Shown here piece after piece: positions 1 to 6,972 of a stretch of DNA of 17,034 bases. The first letter of the stretch is position 1, and every line of letters begins with the position of its first letter. The notes under the pieces are model-generated. The model saw only the letters and a program-made list of their open reading frames with translations, did no database searches and was not told where the DNA came from. The stretch comes from Beijerinckiaceae bacterium (GTDB taxonomy: Bacteria > Pseudomonadota > Alphaproteobacteria > Rhizobiales > Beijerinckiaceae), in contig CANCSY010000045.1 in NCBI GenBank assembly GCA_947380915.1, positions 1-17,034 on the forward strand, given 5' to 3'. Position numbers and translations under genes: made by a program.

Positions 1-699
1 GTCATGGCGATCCTGGAGAAGCTGGGGCTTGGCCATCTTTCCGAGCGGTTCCCGGACCAGCTCTCCGGCGGCCAGCAACAGCGCGTCGCCATCTGCCGGG
101 CGCTGGTCTATGAGCCGCGCGTGCTGCTGATGGACGAGCCGCTCTCCAACCTCGACGCCAAGCTGCGCGAGGACGCACGCTATTGGATCCGCAAGCTGAT
201 CCTGGAGCTGGGCATCTGCGCCATCATGGTGACTCATGATCAGGCCGAGGCGCTGGCTATGGCCGACCATGTGCTGCTGCTGGAAAGCGGCGTCATCATC
301 CAGTCAGGCTCGCCCATCGAGATCTACTCCCAGCCTGCGACCTTCTATGCGGCGGACTTTCTGGGCGCCAACAATGTGCTGCGGGGCAAGCGCACCGGCG
401 CCAGCGCCATCGGCGGCGAGGGCTGGTCCCTTGACGGCGTGGTGCGGGAGACCCGGCCCTTCGCGGTTGGCGACGACGCCCGCGCGGTGGTGCGCACCGA
501 GCGCATCAGCATCGTGGACGGCCCCGGCGACAATCATTTGCAGATGCAGCTCGACGCCTGCCTCTATCTCGGCAGCGCCTGGGAATATCGCCTGTCGCGC
601 GGCGGGTTGAGCATGAAGGCGCACGGCGTGGCGCAACTGGCGCCGGGCGAGGTGTGGTGCGCTGTGCCGCGTGATGCGGTGTGGATTTTTGGTGGGTGA
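1..699 (+). CDS. ABC transporter ATP-binding protein, 5'-truncated by the window edge
   Basis: This is the C-terminal part of the ATPase subunit of an import ABC transporter. The frame is open from base 1, so the Walker A half lies upstream. What is visible: the ABC signature [15 protein letters not shown] (about residues 21-35), Walker B and D-loop [15 protein letters not shown], and the switch histidine in [10 protein letters not shown] roughly 120-residue C-terminal extension follows and looks like a TOBE regulatory domain. Layout and motif wording match the CUT1/PotA/FbpC-type importers (polyamine, iron(III), phosphonate, sugar); the sequence does not decide the substrate. The permease and binding protein genes are not in the window and are probably upstream. 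The YciI-like gene starts 15 nt after the stop, so the two may be co-transcribed. Family is certain; substrate is unknown. Confidence 0.95.
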   Translation, partial: VMAILEKLGLGHLSERFPDQLSGGQQQRVAICRALVYEPRVLLMDEPLSNLDAKLREDARYWIRKLILELGICAIMVTHDQAEALAMADHVLLLESGVIIQSGSPIEIYSQPATFYAADFLGANNVLRGKRTGASAIGGEGWSLDGVVRETRPFAVGDDARAVVRTERISIVDGPGDNHLQMQLDACLYLGSAWEYRLSRGGLSMKAHGVAQLAPGEVWCAVPRDAVWIFGG

Positions 700-714
700 C
701 GAAAGTCCCATGAA

Positions 715-996
715 ATGATCATCGCCCGCATCGCCTACGACGGCCCCGGAAAGGACGAGCAACGCAAGGCTCTCTTCGAGGCCCATCGCGCCCATCTGCG
801 CTCCGGCATGGCGCGCATTGTGCAATCTGGCCCGCTGTTCGACACGGACGCCAAGGGCGCCAAGCGTGGCGCGCTGGTGGTTTTCGAGGTGGAGGATCTG
901 GCGGAGGTGGAGCGCTTCAACGCCACCGATCCCTATGTGGTCAATGGCGTCTATGACCGGATCGAGCTGCTGCGCTGGGACAAGACCATCGGGTGA
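715..996 (+). CDS. YciI-like protein
   Basis: A 93-residue protein of the YciI family, small ferredoxin-fold (dimeric alpha-beta barrel) proteins of mostly unknown function; some relatives are dehalogenase-like or muconolactone-isomerase-like. The family hallmarks are visible: an AHRAHL segment holding the conserved histidine, then QSGPLFDTDAKG with the conserved Ser, Gly, Pro and Asp, and a C-terminal half ending VVNGVYDRIELLRW. Length is normal for the family. The start is ATG at 715; the ATG at 710 is followed at once by a stop, and the ribosome binding site is weak. It follows the ABC ATPase gene by 15 nt and is probably translated from the same transcript. It faces the ferritin-like gene, with a strong inverted repeat in the 38-nt gap between them. 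Confidence 0.88.
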   Translation: MIIARIAYDGPGKDEQRKALFEAHRAHLRSGMARIVQSGPLFDTDAKGAKRGALVVFEVEDLAEVERFNATDPYVVNGVYDRIELLRWDKTIG

Positions 997-997
997 G

Positions 998-1026
998 GCG
1001 CCCGCCCCCTTTGCAGGAGCGGGCGC
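998..1026. terminator. Possible bidirectional terminator hairpin between convergent genes
   Basis: An 8-bp perfect GC inverted repeat GCGCCCGC / GCGGGCGC with a 13-nt loop lies 1 nt after the YciI-like stop and 8 nt before the end of the convergent DUF892 gene. The position is right for a shared terminator, but neither strand has a T tract, so the call is tentative. Confidence 0.4.
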
Positions 1027-1034
1027 GCCACAAT

Positions 1035-1538
1035 TCACGCCGCGAGGCGGTTGATCTTGCTTTCGGCCATGGTGGTGAGCTTCTTGTCCATGGCCTTTTC
1101 TTCCTGCAGTGTCTGCTCCAGCAGATCCACCACGGGTTGGCGGCCGAGCTGGCGCGCCCAGGCGATCAACGTGCCGTAGCTGGTGATCTCGTAATGTTCG
1201 ACGGCCTGATCGGCGGCGATCATGGCTGCGTCCAGCAGATGCTTGTCGGTGACGTTGTTCAGCACGTCCCCCGCTTGCCGGATCATTCCGTCGATGGTCG
1301 GGCAGCTGACGGCTTGCGGTGGTTTACCCAGATGTTTGAACACTTGTTCAAGCCGTTTGATCTGGGCGTCGGTCTCTTTCAGATGTCCCTCCACCGCTGC
1401 GCGCAGTGAGGCGTCGCTCATCTTCGCGGCCATTTTCGGCATGACCTTGTGGATCTCCTTCTCGGCGTAATAGATGCTCTGAAGCTGATGCACGAAGAGA
1501 TCTTCCATGGAGTGGATGTCTTTGGTGGTGGTCGGCAT
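1035..1538 (-). CDS. DUF892 (YciE/YciF-type) ferritin-like protein
   Basis: A 167-residue four-helix protein of the ferritin-like DUF892 family (E. coli YciE/YciF relatives), a stress-associated group thought to bind a di-metal centre. Helix-borne Glu and His residues expected for such a centre are visible: YYAEKEI (residues 23-29), HLKETDAQI (52-60), EHYEITSYG (114-122) and LQEEKAMDKKL (144-154). The opening 'TTTKDIHSMEDLFVHQLQ' is characteristic. The frame is open 54 codons further upstream. I chose the internal ATG at 1538 because GGAGG lies 7 nt before it and homology begins there; the extra upstream residues are Arg/Pro-rich and unlike the family. It is divergent from the amidohydrolase gene and convergent with the YciI-like gene, so it is probably transcribed alone. 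In vivo role is unknown; general or oxidative stress is a family-level guess. Confidence 0.92.
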   Translation of the reverse strand: MPTTTKDIHSMEDLFVHQLQSIYYAEKEIHKVMPKMAAKMSDASLRAAVEGHLKETDAQIKRLEQVFKHLGKPPQAVSCPTIDGMIRQAGDVLNNVTDKHLLDAAMIAADQAVEHYEITSYGTLIAWARQLGRQPVVDLLEQTLQEEKAMDKKLTTMAESKINRLAA

Positions 1539-1726
1539 GACGAGCCTCCGTTGGTGACGAGGACCCGTACAACCGATGCAGGCAGGCTTCGTTCCAGCTA
1601 GGCGGCTGCGATTGGCGCCGACGCGCGCCTTCGCGGTCTGCCCGCCAAAAAGGCGGGGCGCATGAAATTCGCGCTTGCGCGGGGGCGGGTCGCTTGCCAC
1701 CCTTGCGCTAACGAAAGGGAAATTCG

Positions 1727-3067
1727 ATGCGTGAATGGATCAAATCACCGCTCGCCATTCTGGCGCAGGGCGCCGAAGGCGGGGTTGTCGTCGATCACGG
1801 CGTGATCGTGGAGCTGGTGCCCTCGGGCGGGAGCCCTTCGGCGCCGGTGGACGCCACCTTCGACGCTTCGCGCCATGTGGTGCTGCCGGGGCTGGTGAAC
1901 ACCCATCACCACATGTTCCAGACCATGACCCGCGCCCATCCCCAGGCCATCAATAAGGAGCTGTTCCCCTGGTTGCAGGCGCTCTTCCCCATCTGGTCGC
2001 GCCATGTGAACCCGCACAATTTCCGCCTCGCCACGCGGCTCGCGTTGACCGAGCTTCTGATGTCCGGCTGCACCTGCGTCTCCGACCATCAGTATTTCTT
2101 CCCGCCCGGGCTCGAGTCCGCCATGGACATTCAGGCGGAGGAGGCGGCGGCGCTGGGCATCCGCATGACCCTGACGCGCGGCTCCCTCAACCTGACGGTG
2201 GAGGAGGGCGGCAACGCTGTTGCGGGCTCCGTGCAGGATCACGATACGGTTCTGGCTGATTGCGAGCGCGTCATCGGTCGCTATCACGACCGCTCGCCGG
2301 GCGCGATGCTTCAGGTGGCGCTGGCGCCCTGCGCGCCCTTTAACGTCACCAAGCAGTTGATGGTGGATAGTCTGGCGCTGGCGGAAAAGCACGACTGCCG
2401 CCTGCACACCCATCTGGCCGAAACCCGCGACGAGGTCGATTATTGCCGCGAGAAGTTCCAGTGCCGTCCGGTGGACTATCTGGAGGAGGTTGGCTGGATG
2501 AATGACCGGGTCTGGCTGGCCCATGGCATCCATTTCAACGACGACGAGGTGAAGCGGCTGGGCAAGGCGCGGGTGGGGGTCTGCCATTGCCCGACCTCCA
2601 ACATGGTGCTGGCGTCCGGCCAGTGCCGCACCCGCGAGCTTGAGGCGGCGGGCTCGCCCGTCGGGCTGGGCGTCGATGGCTCCGCCTCCAACGACAATTC
2701 CAATCTCATGGAGGGTGTGCGCCACGCCATGATGATCAACCGCCTGACCTATGACGCCACCGTGAGCCATTTCGACGCCTTCCGCTGGGCGACGGAAGGC
2801 TCGGCGGCGTGCCTGGGTCGCGACGACATCGGGGCCATTGCGTTGGGCAAGCAGGCCGATCTGGCCTTCTTCACGCTCGACGAGCTTCGTTTCTCGGGGG
2901 CAGGGGACCCGCTGGCCGCCCTTGTGCTGTGCGGCGCACATTCGGCTGACAGGGTCATGGTCAAGGGCGCCTGGCGGGTCGTGGATGCGCTGCCTGTGGG
3001 AGTGGACCTCGCAAGGCTGCGGCGTGAGCACGGGGATGCGGCGAAGGCCTTTCTGGAGCTGGTGTAA
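1727..3067 (+). CDS. Amidohydrolase, probable 8-oxoguanine deaminase
   Basis: A 446-residue metal-dependent amidohydrolase of the ATZ/TRZ group (COG0402). I read it as 8-oxoguanine deaminase, which converts 8-oxoguanine to uric acid and ammonia in the cytosol. The metal-site pattern is complete: H60-x-H62 in LVNTHHHMFQT, H229 in HTHLAE with the proton-shuttle Glu at 232, H266 in LAHG, and D317 in GVDGSASND. The segment after the HxH motif (LFPWLQALFPIWSRH) matches the 8-oxoguanine deaminase/hydroxyatrazine hydrolase branch as I know it. Length is normal. The start ATG at 1727 has a purine-rich site (GAAAGGGAAA) just upstream. The gene appears monocistronic: it is divergent from the DUF892 gene and has its own terminator after the stop. 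Other cyclic amidine substrates, such as hydroxychlorotriazines, are possible; amidohydrolase membership is certain. Confidence 0.85.
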   Translation: MREWIKSPLAILAQGAEGGVVVDHGVIVELVPSGGSPSAPVDATFDASRHVVLPGLVNTHHHMFQTMTRAHPQAINKELFPWLQALFPIWSRHVNPHNFRLATRLALTELLMSGCTCVSDHQYFFPPGLESAMDIQAEEAAALGIRMTLTRGSLNLTVEEGGNAVAGSVQDHDTVLADCERVIGRYHDRSPGAMLQVALAPCAPFNVTKQLMVDSLALAEKHDCRLHTHLAETRDEVDYCREKFQCRPVDYLEEVGWMNDRVWLAHGIHFNDDEVKRLGKARVGVCHCPTSNMVLASGQCRTRELEAAGSPVGLGVDGSASNDNSNLMEGVRHAMMINRLTYDATVSHFDAFRWATEGSAACLGRDDIGAIALGKQADLAFFTLDELRFSGAGDPLAALVLCGAHSADRVMVKGAWRVVDALPVGVDLARLRREHGDAAKAFLELV

Positions 3068-3121
3068 GTTTGCAGCTCTGCATCAAGAGGCGCTCCGGGC
3101 GGCTTGCACGACCTTGAAAAG

Positions 3122-3151
3122 CGCCGCTCGAAGGAGCGGCGTTTTTGTTTT
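3122..3151 (+). terminator. Rho-independent terminator after the amidohydrolase gene
   Basis: A perfect 8-bp stem CGCCGCTC / GAGCGGCG closes a GAAG tetraloop and is followed by TTTTTGTTTT. It lies about 55 nt after the stop codon. This is a textbook intrinsic terminator. Confidence 0.92.
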
Positions 3152-3472
3152 GACTCGTGCGATGGACCAGGTTGCCCGTTCCTGGTGGCCTCTCTTGACG
3201 GTTCGCGAAGTAAATTTCGAGGTTGGAAGAGCTTTTTGAGCCTTTTTCACTGTTGTAAAAGCGTCACATCACCGATGGAAATAGTTGGAATGGATTTTTT
3301 CGAGCCTATTTTTTGATCACGTTTATATTACCCAACCTTAAGGGTCCTGTGATCGATAAAGCTGCGTCAAAGCCTTGAAATTTGGATTTCACGGCTGCGT
3401 TTTTTATTTGGGTATAAATGTTAGGGGACTATTTTCGCAGCATATGGGATGCATAATTGACCATTGATGAAC
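3152..3472. other. AT-rich intergenic stretch upstream of the first outer membrane protein gene
   Basis: No coding frame here shows real protein character. The stretch is much more AT-rich than its surroundings. It contains a direct repeat of GCTGCGT (near 3361 and 3392), a loose inverted repeat GATCAC / GTGATC (3315-3320 and 3349-3354), and a TATAAA-like hexamer near 3412. It very probably holds the promoter of the following gene, but I cannot place a convincing -35/-10 pair. Confidence 0.5.
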
Positions 3473-3526
3473 AAATTTGAGGCTTCACAAGCTTCAACGC
3501 GGCCATGATCGTGACTGGGACGCAAC
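3473..3526 (+). promoter_or_regulatory. Shared two-box leader element, copy 1
   Basis: Box 1 (3473-3494, aaatttgaggcttcacaag...) and box 2 (3511-3526, gtgactgggacgcaac) are separated by 16 nt of unrelated sequence. Both boxes recur with the same spacing before the next outer membrane protein gene, with 21/22 and 15/16 matches. Bases 3479-3495 can fold into a 7-bp hairpin with a CAC loop. Box 2 ends 20 nt before the ATG, ahead of the AAGGAG ribosome site at 3533-3538. In this copy box 2 also opens a second hairpin, GTGACT / AGTCAC (3511-3516 with 3527-3532). The element probably lies in the 5' untranslated region. Its role is unknown; a post-transcriptional control or stability element is my inference. 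Confidence 0.65.
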
Positions 3527-3546
3527 AGTCACAAGGAGTCGCATTG

Positions 3547-4509
3547 ATGCTTCGTAATATCGCTCTCGCCGCCGCTGCGGCTACCATCGCCACGACCGGA
3601 ATGGCTTCAGCCGCCGATCTGCCCAGCAAGAAGTCCGTGCCGGCTCTTGCCGCCGCCGAGCCCAGCGCCATTCATGGCTTCGTGGATTTGTCTTACGCCA
3701 ACGGCATGATGTCTGGTGGCGGCAAGCCCCTCTACAAGTCCGGTGTGACCTTGCTTGAGACGACTGTTGGCCTGTCGGCCGACATCTACAGCAGCAAGAC
3801 CGGTCCGATCAACAGCGTGACCGCTTTCGTCGGCGGCTGGGCTCAGTCCTGGAACGATGCCCCCACCGGCACCGCCAGCATGCAGGAATATGATTGGTGG
3901 GCGGGCGCCACTATCGGCTTTGCAGACTATTACAAGTTGACGGTTCAGGAATTGCAGTTCCAGATCCCGAATGCCGGTTACAAGGGTGTCAAGGTCATCG
4001 AGAACGCCACCGTGACCCTGGCATACGACGATGCGCATCTGGGCCTGCCGATCGCGCTCAACCCCTATGTGAACGTGTTCTATAACTACGGCGGCGCGTC
4101 ATCGATGGGTCTGGGCAAGACCGGCACCTATCGCGTTGATGTGGGCATTGGTCCTTCCTACAGCTTCATGAAGTCCGCTGGCGTCCCGCTCACTCTGACC
4201 GTGCCCGCCCAGATCTCCTTTGGGCCGAGCGACATGTACTACAATGGACAGAAGGTTTGCGGTCCCAAGAGCGATGCAACATGTTCGACCAGCACGTTCC
4301 AGTACGCCATGACCGGCCTTCTGGCCAAGTATGACCTCGGTCAGTTCGTGCCCAAGAAGTTCGGCTCCTGGTCCCTCAAGGCTGGTGTGAAATACTTCCA
4401 CATCATGAACGACGGGATCCTCGCGAACCAGGTTGGCGGCTCGACCACCTTCCCCGCCGCGAAGACCAACTACACGGTCTTCTCGACCGGCCTCAACATC
4501 AGCTTCTGA
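3547..4509 (+). CDS. Outer membrane beta-barrel protein (porin-like), family not identified
   Basis: A 320-residue exported protein. The first 22 or so residues form a Sec signal peptide (MLRNIALAAAAATIATTG..) with a likely cut after MASA, giving a mature end ADLPSKK typical of Hyphomicrobiales outer membrane proteins. The rest alternates polar and hydrophobic residues with many Gly and aromatics, as in transmembrane beta strands. It ends FSTGLNISF, with the terminal Phe recognised by the BAM machinery. Two cysteines (in QKVCGPKSDATCST) could form a loop disulfide. An upstream in-frame ATG at 3505 is rejected: the ATG at 3547 has AAGGAG 8 nt before it and begins the signal peptide. Its own leader and terminator indicate a single-gene transcript. 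I cannot assign a solute or a named family. Confidence 0.85.
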   Translation: MLRNIALAAAAATIATTGMASAADLPSKKSVPALAAAEPSAIHGFVDLSYANGMMSGGGKPLYKSGVTLLETTVGLSADIYSSKTGPINSVTAFVGGWAQSWNDAPTGTASMQEYDWWAGATIGFADYYKLTVQELQFQIPNAGYKGVKVIENATVTLAYDDAHLGLPIALNPYVNVFYNYGGASSMGLGKTGTYRVDVGIGPSYSFMKSAGVPLTLTVPAQISFGPSDMYYNGQKVCGPKSDATCSTSTFQYAMTGLLAKYDLGQFVPKKFGSWSLKAGVKYFHIMNDGILANQVGGSTTFPAAKTNYTVFSTGLNISF

Positions 4510-4534
4510 TCCAATCCAGAAGCGAATGGTTTTG

Positions 4535-4568
4535 AACGCGGCGGAGTTCTCTCCGCCGCGTTTTCCTT
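4535..4568 (+). terminator. Rho-independent terminator after the first outer membrane protein gene
   Basis: A 12-bp stem AACGCGGCGGAG / CTCCGCCGCGTT closes a TTCT loop; the T run is TTTT followed by CCTTG. It begins 26 nt after the stop codon. The stem is very stable. Confidence 0.92.
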
Positions 4569-4859
4569 GATAACAGGGAATTCAAAGGTTTAGGGCAGGT
4601 CCCGGATGTGAATAGGCGAGGTTAGTGGTCGATTGCCTTGTTGCAAAAACATCGCAACAGGGTCGAAAGCGTCACTGTATTTTCATATTTGGCTTTTTTA
4701 TAATCAGTTTCAGCGGCTTGCGGGAAGGGTTCGGTTGAATGCGGGTTCTCTTGGAAAGGTCCGAAAATCCGGGCCGTTCTGAGGTTGCTTTCGGGTGGAG
4801 CGCCTTTCGATTTGCCTTTTTTCTGAGTGATTTCAATTTCTGGTTGATCTTTCCTGAAT
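4569..4859. other. AT-rich intergenic stretch upstream of the second outer membrane protein gene
   Basis: I see no credible gene here. A perfect TATAAT lies at 4699-4704, but the hexamer 17 nt before it (TGTATT) is a poor -35, so a promoter there is only possible. Open frames on the minus strand show no family character. Confidence 0.5.
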
Positions 4860-4913
4860 AAATTTGAAGCTTCACAAGCTTTGTCGAGACAGTAAACGTG
4901 GCTGGGACGCAAC
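4860..4913 (+). promoter_or_regulatory. Shared two-box leader element, copy 2
   Basis: Box 1 (4860-4881) and box 2 (4898-4913, gtggctgggacgcaac) repeat the arrangement at 3473-3526 with an identical 16-nt gap, although the gap sequence itself is not conserved. The box 1 hairpin (4866-4882) keeps seven pairs. One pair changes from G-U to A-U and another from G-C to G-U, so pairing survives the base changes. Box 2 ends 24 nt before the ATG. In this copy TGGGAC (4903-4908) can pair with GTCCCA (4927-4932), placing the ACGGGG ribosome-site candidate partly within the structure. Confidence 0.65.
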
Positions 4914-4937
4914 CATTCCAAACGGGGTCCCAAGCTC

Positions 4938-5936
4938 ATGATTCGCAAGTCTCTCCTCGCCGCCGCTGCGGTTTCCTTCGCCACTGCCGGCCTCGCCGCC
5001 GATCTCCCGGCCAAGAAGGCCCCGGCTCCCGTCGCCGCCGCCCCCATGTTCTTCGTGAACGACAACACGGTCAGCTATTCCTACCAGTTCAACGCGACTG
5101 ATCCGGGCGTGAAGGGCAAGTTCGGCAAGAACGTGTTCTCCTTCACGCACTTTGATGTTTGGGCCATGGGCACGAACTTCTTTACCGTTGACGTGCTGAA
5201 GTCCCCGAGCGCTGATCCGGCCAGCCCCTGCGGCTTGCCTGGCGCGCCTACGACGGGCTGCGCTGGCGCTACGGAAATTTATGGTCTCTTCCGCAGCACG
5301 CTCGGGTTCAATCAGTTGTTCAACACCAAGGCCTTCTCCATGGGTCCTTTGAGCAACGTGTCCTTTGAGATCGGCGCTGACTTCAACTCCGAGAACAACT
5401 CGCTCGCCCCCGCCAAGAAGAGCCTCGTGGCTGGTCTGCAGTTCTCGTTCGGCCTTCCCTACAAGGGCTACTTCAATATTTCGCCCCTGTACTTCAAGGA
5501 GTGGAACCACAACGCTTTCGCGCAGATCTTTGATGGCGTTCCCGGCGGCAACACCGAGTTCGATGGCACCTGGGCGGTTGAGTCTGTCTACGCCATGCCG
5601 CTCGGCTTCCTGCCTGAGTCAGTTCCGCTCACCTTCAGCGGTCGTGCAGCTTTCTATGGCCCGAAGGGCACTGGCGCTTCTCAGTTGGCCCCCACACCGG
5701 GCAACAAGACCGTCACAACCTTCAACAGCGAGCAGCGCCTTACTCTTGATATCGGCAAGATGGCCTTCGGTTCGGCCAAGGCTGATCTCGTAAGCGCCTT
5801 TGTTGGTTATCGCTACTGGACCAACAAGTTCGGCATCAGCAGCTCAAACAACGCTTGCCGCAACACGGCGAATGGCCAGAATGCGGGCTCTTGCACCGAG
5901 AACGCCGCCACTCTCGGCCTGAACGTCAAGTTCTGA
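4938..5936 (+). CDS. Outer membrane beta-barrel protein, possibly Tsx-like channel
   Basis: A 332-residue exported beta-barrel protein. The signal peptide MIRKSLLAAAAVSFATAGLA is followed by ADLPAKKAPAP, then beta-rich sequence ending LGLNVKF with a terminal Phe. The segment FSFTHFDVWAMGTNFFTVDVL (about residues 65-85) and later GLQFSFGLPYKGYFNISP and VGYRYWTNKFG recall the Tsx nucleoside-channel superfamily; I hold that at even odds. Two cysteine pairs (CGLPGAPTTGC and CRNTANGQNAGSC) probably form extracellular loop disulfides. The signal-peptide DNA shares a long stretch (ctcgccgccgctgcgg) with the preceding outer membrane gene, and both carry the same leader element. The ribosome site is modest (ACGGGG, 10 nt before ATG). 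A dedicated terminator follows, so it is probably monocistronic. Confidence 0.82.
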   Translation: MIRKSLLAAAAVSFATAGLAADLPAKKAPAPVAAAPMFFVNDNTVSYSYQFNATDPGVKGKFGKNVFSFTHFDVWAMGTNFFTVDVLKSPSADPASPCGLPGAPTTGCAGATEIYGLFRSTLGFNQLFNTKAFSMGPLSNVSFEIGADFNSENNSLAPAKKSLVAGLQFSFGLPYKGYFNISPLYFKEWNHNAFAQIFDGVPGGNTEFDGTWAVESVYAMPLGFLPESVPLTFSGRAAFYGPKGTGASQLAPTPGNKTVTTFNSEQRLTLDIGKMAFGSAKADLVSAFVGYRYWTNKFGISSSNNACRNTANGQNAGSCTENAATLGLNVKF

Positions 5937-5959
5937 TCTCTTCGATCTGACTAAAAACG

Positions 5960-5993
5960 AAAGCGTCGCTCGCAAGAGCGGCGCTTTTTCGTT
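5960..5993 (+). terminator. Rho-independent terminator after the second outer membrane protein gene
   Basis: A 12-bp stem AAAGCGTCGCTC / GAGCGGCGCTTT with one internal T-G wobble closes a GCAA (GNRA) tetraloop and runs into TTTTTCGTT. It begins 23 nt after the stop codon. Confidence 0.9.
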
Positions 5994-6058
5994 GGGCGGT
6001 CCTGCGCCGAACCATTCCGCCACCGGGGCGTTTCCCGTTGGCTTATGGAGGCGGCGCA

Positions 6059-6382
6059 ATGCGCAATCTTGTCTTTCGTCATGCCTTGGCGGCCTTGTGG
6101 GCGCTATGTGTCGTCACCCCGGTCGGCGCCACCGATCTCGATACGCCCAAACCTCGCCACAAGTCCGTGCGCGCCCATCACCACGGGCAGGCGCTGCCGG
6201 GCCCCGTTCTGGCTGCGCAGGTGACGCGTGGGCCAACCTGCGGCTTCGTCTTGTTCCCCCGCTATCCCAACTACGCAAAGGCGAGCTGCCGTGATTATGA
6301 CGGCGTCCTCGCCGCCCATGACCCGCGCTCTCCCACAGGCGTCGGGCTCTACACTTTTCGCGCCTATTTCGGATTGCGGTGA
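6059..6382 (+). CDS. Small secreted protein of unknown function
   Basis: A 107-residue protein I do not recognise. Residues 1-24 form a Sec signal peptide (MRNLVFRHALAALWALCVVT with cleavage near PVGA). The mature part is about 83 residues: basic and His-rich at first (KPRHKSVRAHHHG), then a compact section with two cysteines (C61 and C77) that could form one disulfide in the periplasm. An in-frame ATG at 6038 is rejected because GGAGG at 6047-6051 sits 7 nt before the ATG at 6059 and the signal peptide begins there. It follows the terminator of the outer membrane gene and is separated by 128 nt from the next small gene. The cluster of histidines might bind a metal, but that is speculation. 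Confidence 0.72.
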   Translation: MRNLVFRHALAALWALCVVTPVGATDLDTPKPRHKSVRAHHHGQALPGPVLAAQVTRGPTCGFVLFPRYPNYAKASCRDYDGVLAAHDPRSPTGVGLYTFRAYFGLR

Positions 6383-6510
6383 GCGGCTTGCCTCAAAGGG
6401 GTAGGGGCCGCCTGCGCCATCAGCCAGATGCCCGATCCCTTCAGCCGCATGGGCGCTGGATCGCACGCTCGCTTTGACCATAATCCGCGCTCCATTCAAG
6501 GAGGCGTCTC

Positions 6511-6777
6511 TTGGTTCTGGCTTTGCGAAACGAGCGTGACTGTGAGCAGTTGAAGGGGGCTGTCGAGGAGGCGTGGGGCGCGTTGCGCTTCGCCTTCGAT
6601 TCCCCCGATCAACAGGGCGCCGCCGCCGTGCGCGCCCGTCTGGCCCGGGCGGTTCTTGAGGGCCAGGCGCAGGGCCGCCGTCATCGTCCCGACCTCGTGA
6701 CTTATGCACTGGCGCAGCTCGAGCCATTGCCCGCGAAATGGACCCGGCCGAAAGAGGCCCGTTACTGGGAGTGGTGA
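6511..6777 (+). CDS. Small hypothetical protein with a TTG start
   Basis: An 88-residue protein with no signal peptide or membrane segment; I do not recognise the family. The start is TTG at 6511, chosen because a near-perfect Shine-Dalgarno AAGGAGG (6498-6504) lies 6 nt upstream and no in-frame ATG starts a better product. The sequence is Ala/Arg/Glu-rich and predicted helical (CEQLKGAVEEAWGALRFAF, then AVRARLARAVLEGQAQG). It ends in an aromatic tail, PKEARYWEW. It is probably cytosolic. The preceding secreted-protein gene ends 128 nt earlier, and the racemase-like gene starts 195 nt later. The combination of good SD and amino acid make-up makes it a likely real gene. Confidence 0.68.
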   Translation: MVLALRNERDCEQLKGAVEEAWGALRFAFDSPDQQGAAAVRARLARAVLEGQAQGRRHRPDLVTYALAQLEPLPAKWTRPKEARYWEW

Positions 6778-6820
6778 ACGCAGCCTCGCCCCTTGCGCGA
6801 AAGGGACGACCGGGCCACCA

Positions 6821-6841
6821 TGGCTCTCAAGAACAGAGCCA
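6821..6841. other. Inverted repeat in the gap before the first racemase-like gene
   Basis: A perfect 7-bp inverted repeat TGGCTCT / AGAGCCA with a 7-nt spacer lies in the otherwise featureless 195-nt gap 6778-6972. No T tract follows, so it does not look like a terminator. It could be an operator for the downstream gene. Confidence 0.3.
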
Positions 6842-6972
6842 CGCGCAGCCTTTCATGTCTGCGCGGCCGGGGAGGGACCGACGATGCAACATATCCCGCA
6901 AGCGGGCGCCTCTTTGCGCTCCGGCCCCGGCGCCTGTCCTCGATCCCCATCCCCAGCCGGAGGCCTGCGCGC

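Noticed and set aside
1641..1657. CCCGCC-AAAAA-GGCGGG hairpin between the divergent DUF892 and amidohydrolase genes
   Set aside because: A 6-bp GC hairpin in GC-rich DNA between divergent starts; no T tract and no reason to call a terminator or operator.
1745..3031. Long open frame of 428 codons on the minus strand under the amidohydrolase gene
   Set aside because: It is the antisense of a clearly conserved enzyme in GC-rich DNA; the product is His/Arg/Gln-rich with no family character.
3477..3505. Reading box 1 of the leader (TTGAGG/TTGAAG) as a -35 element
   Set aside because: No -10-like hexamer occurs 16-18 nt downstream in copy 1, and the gap there is not conserved between copies.
4676..4704. 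Sigma-70 promoter with TATAAT at 4699
   Set aside because: The -10 is perfect but the hexamer 17 nt upstream (TGTATT) is poor; it is not enough to call a promoter.
4622..5068. 148-codon minus-strand frame upstream of and overlapping the second outer membrane gene
   Set aside because: It covers the AT-rich leader and the signal-peptide region of a real gene; the product has no family features and no good ribosome site.
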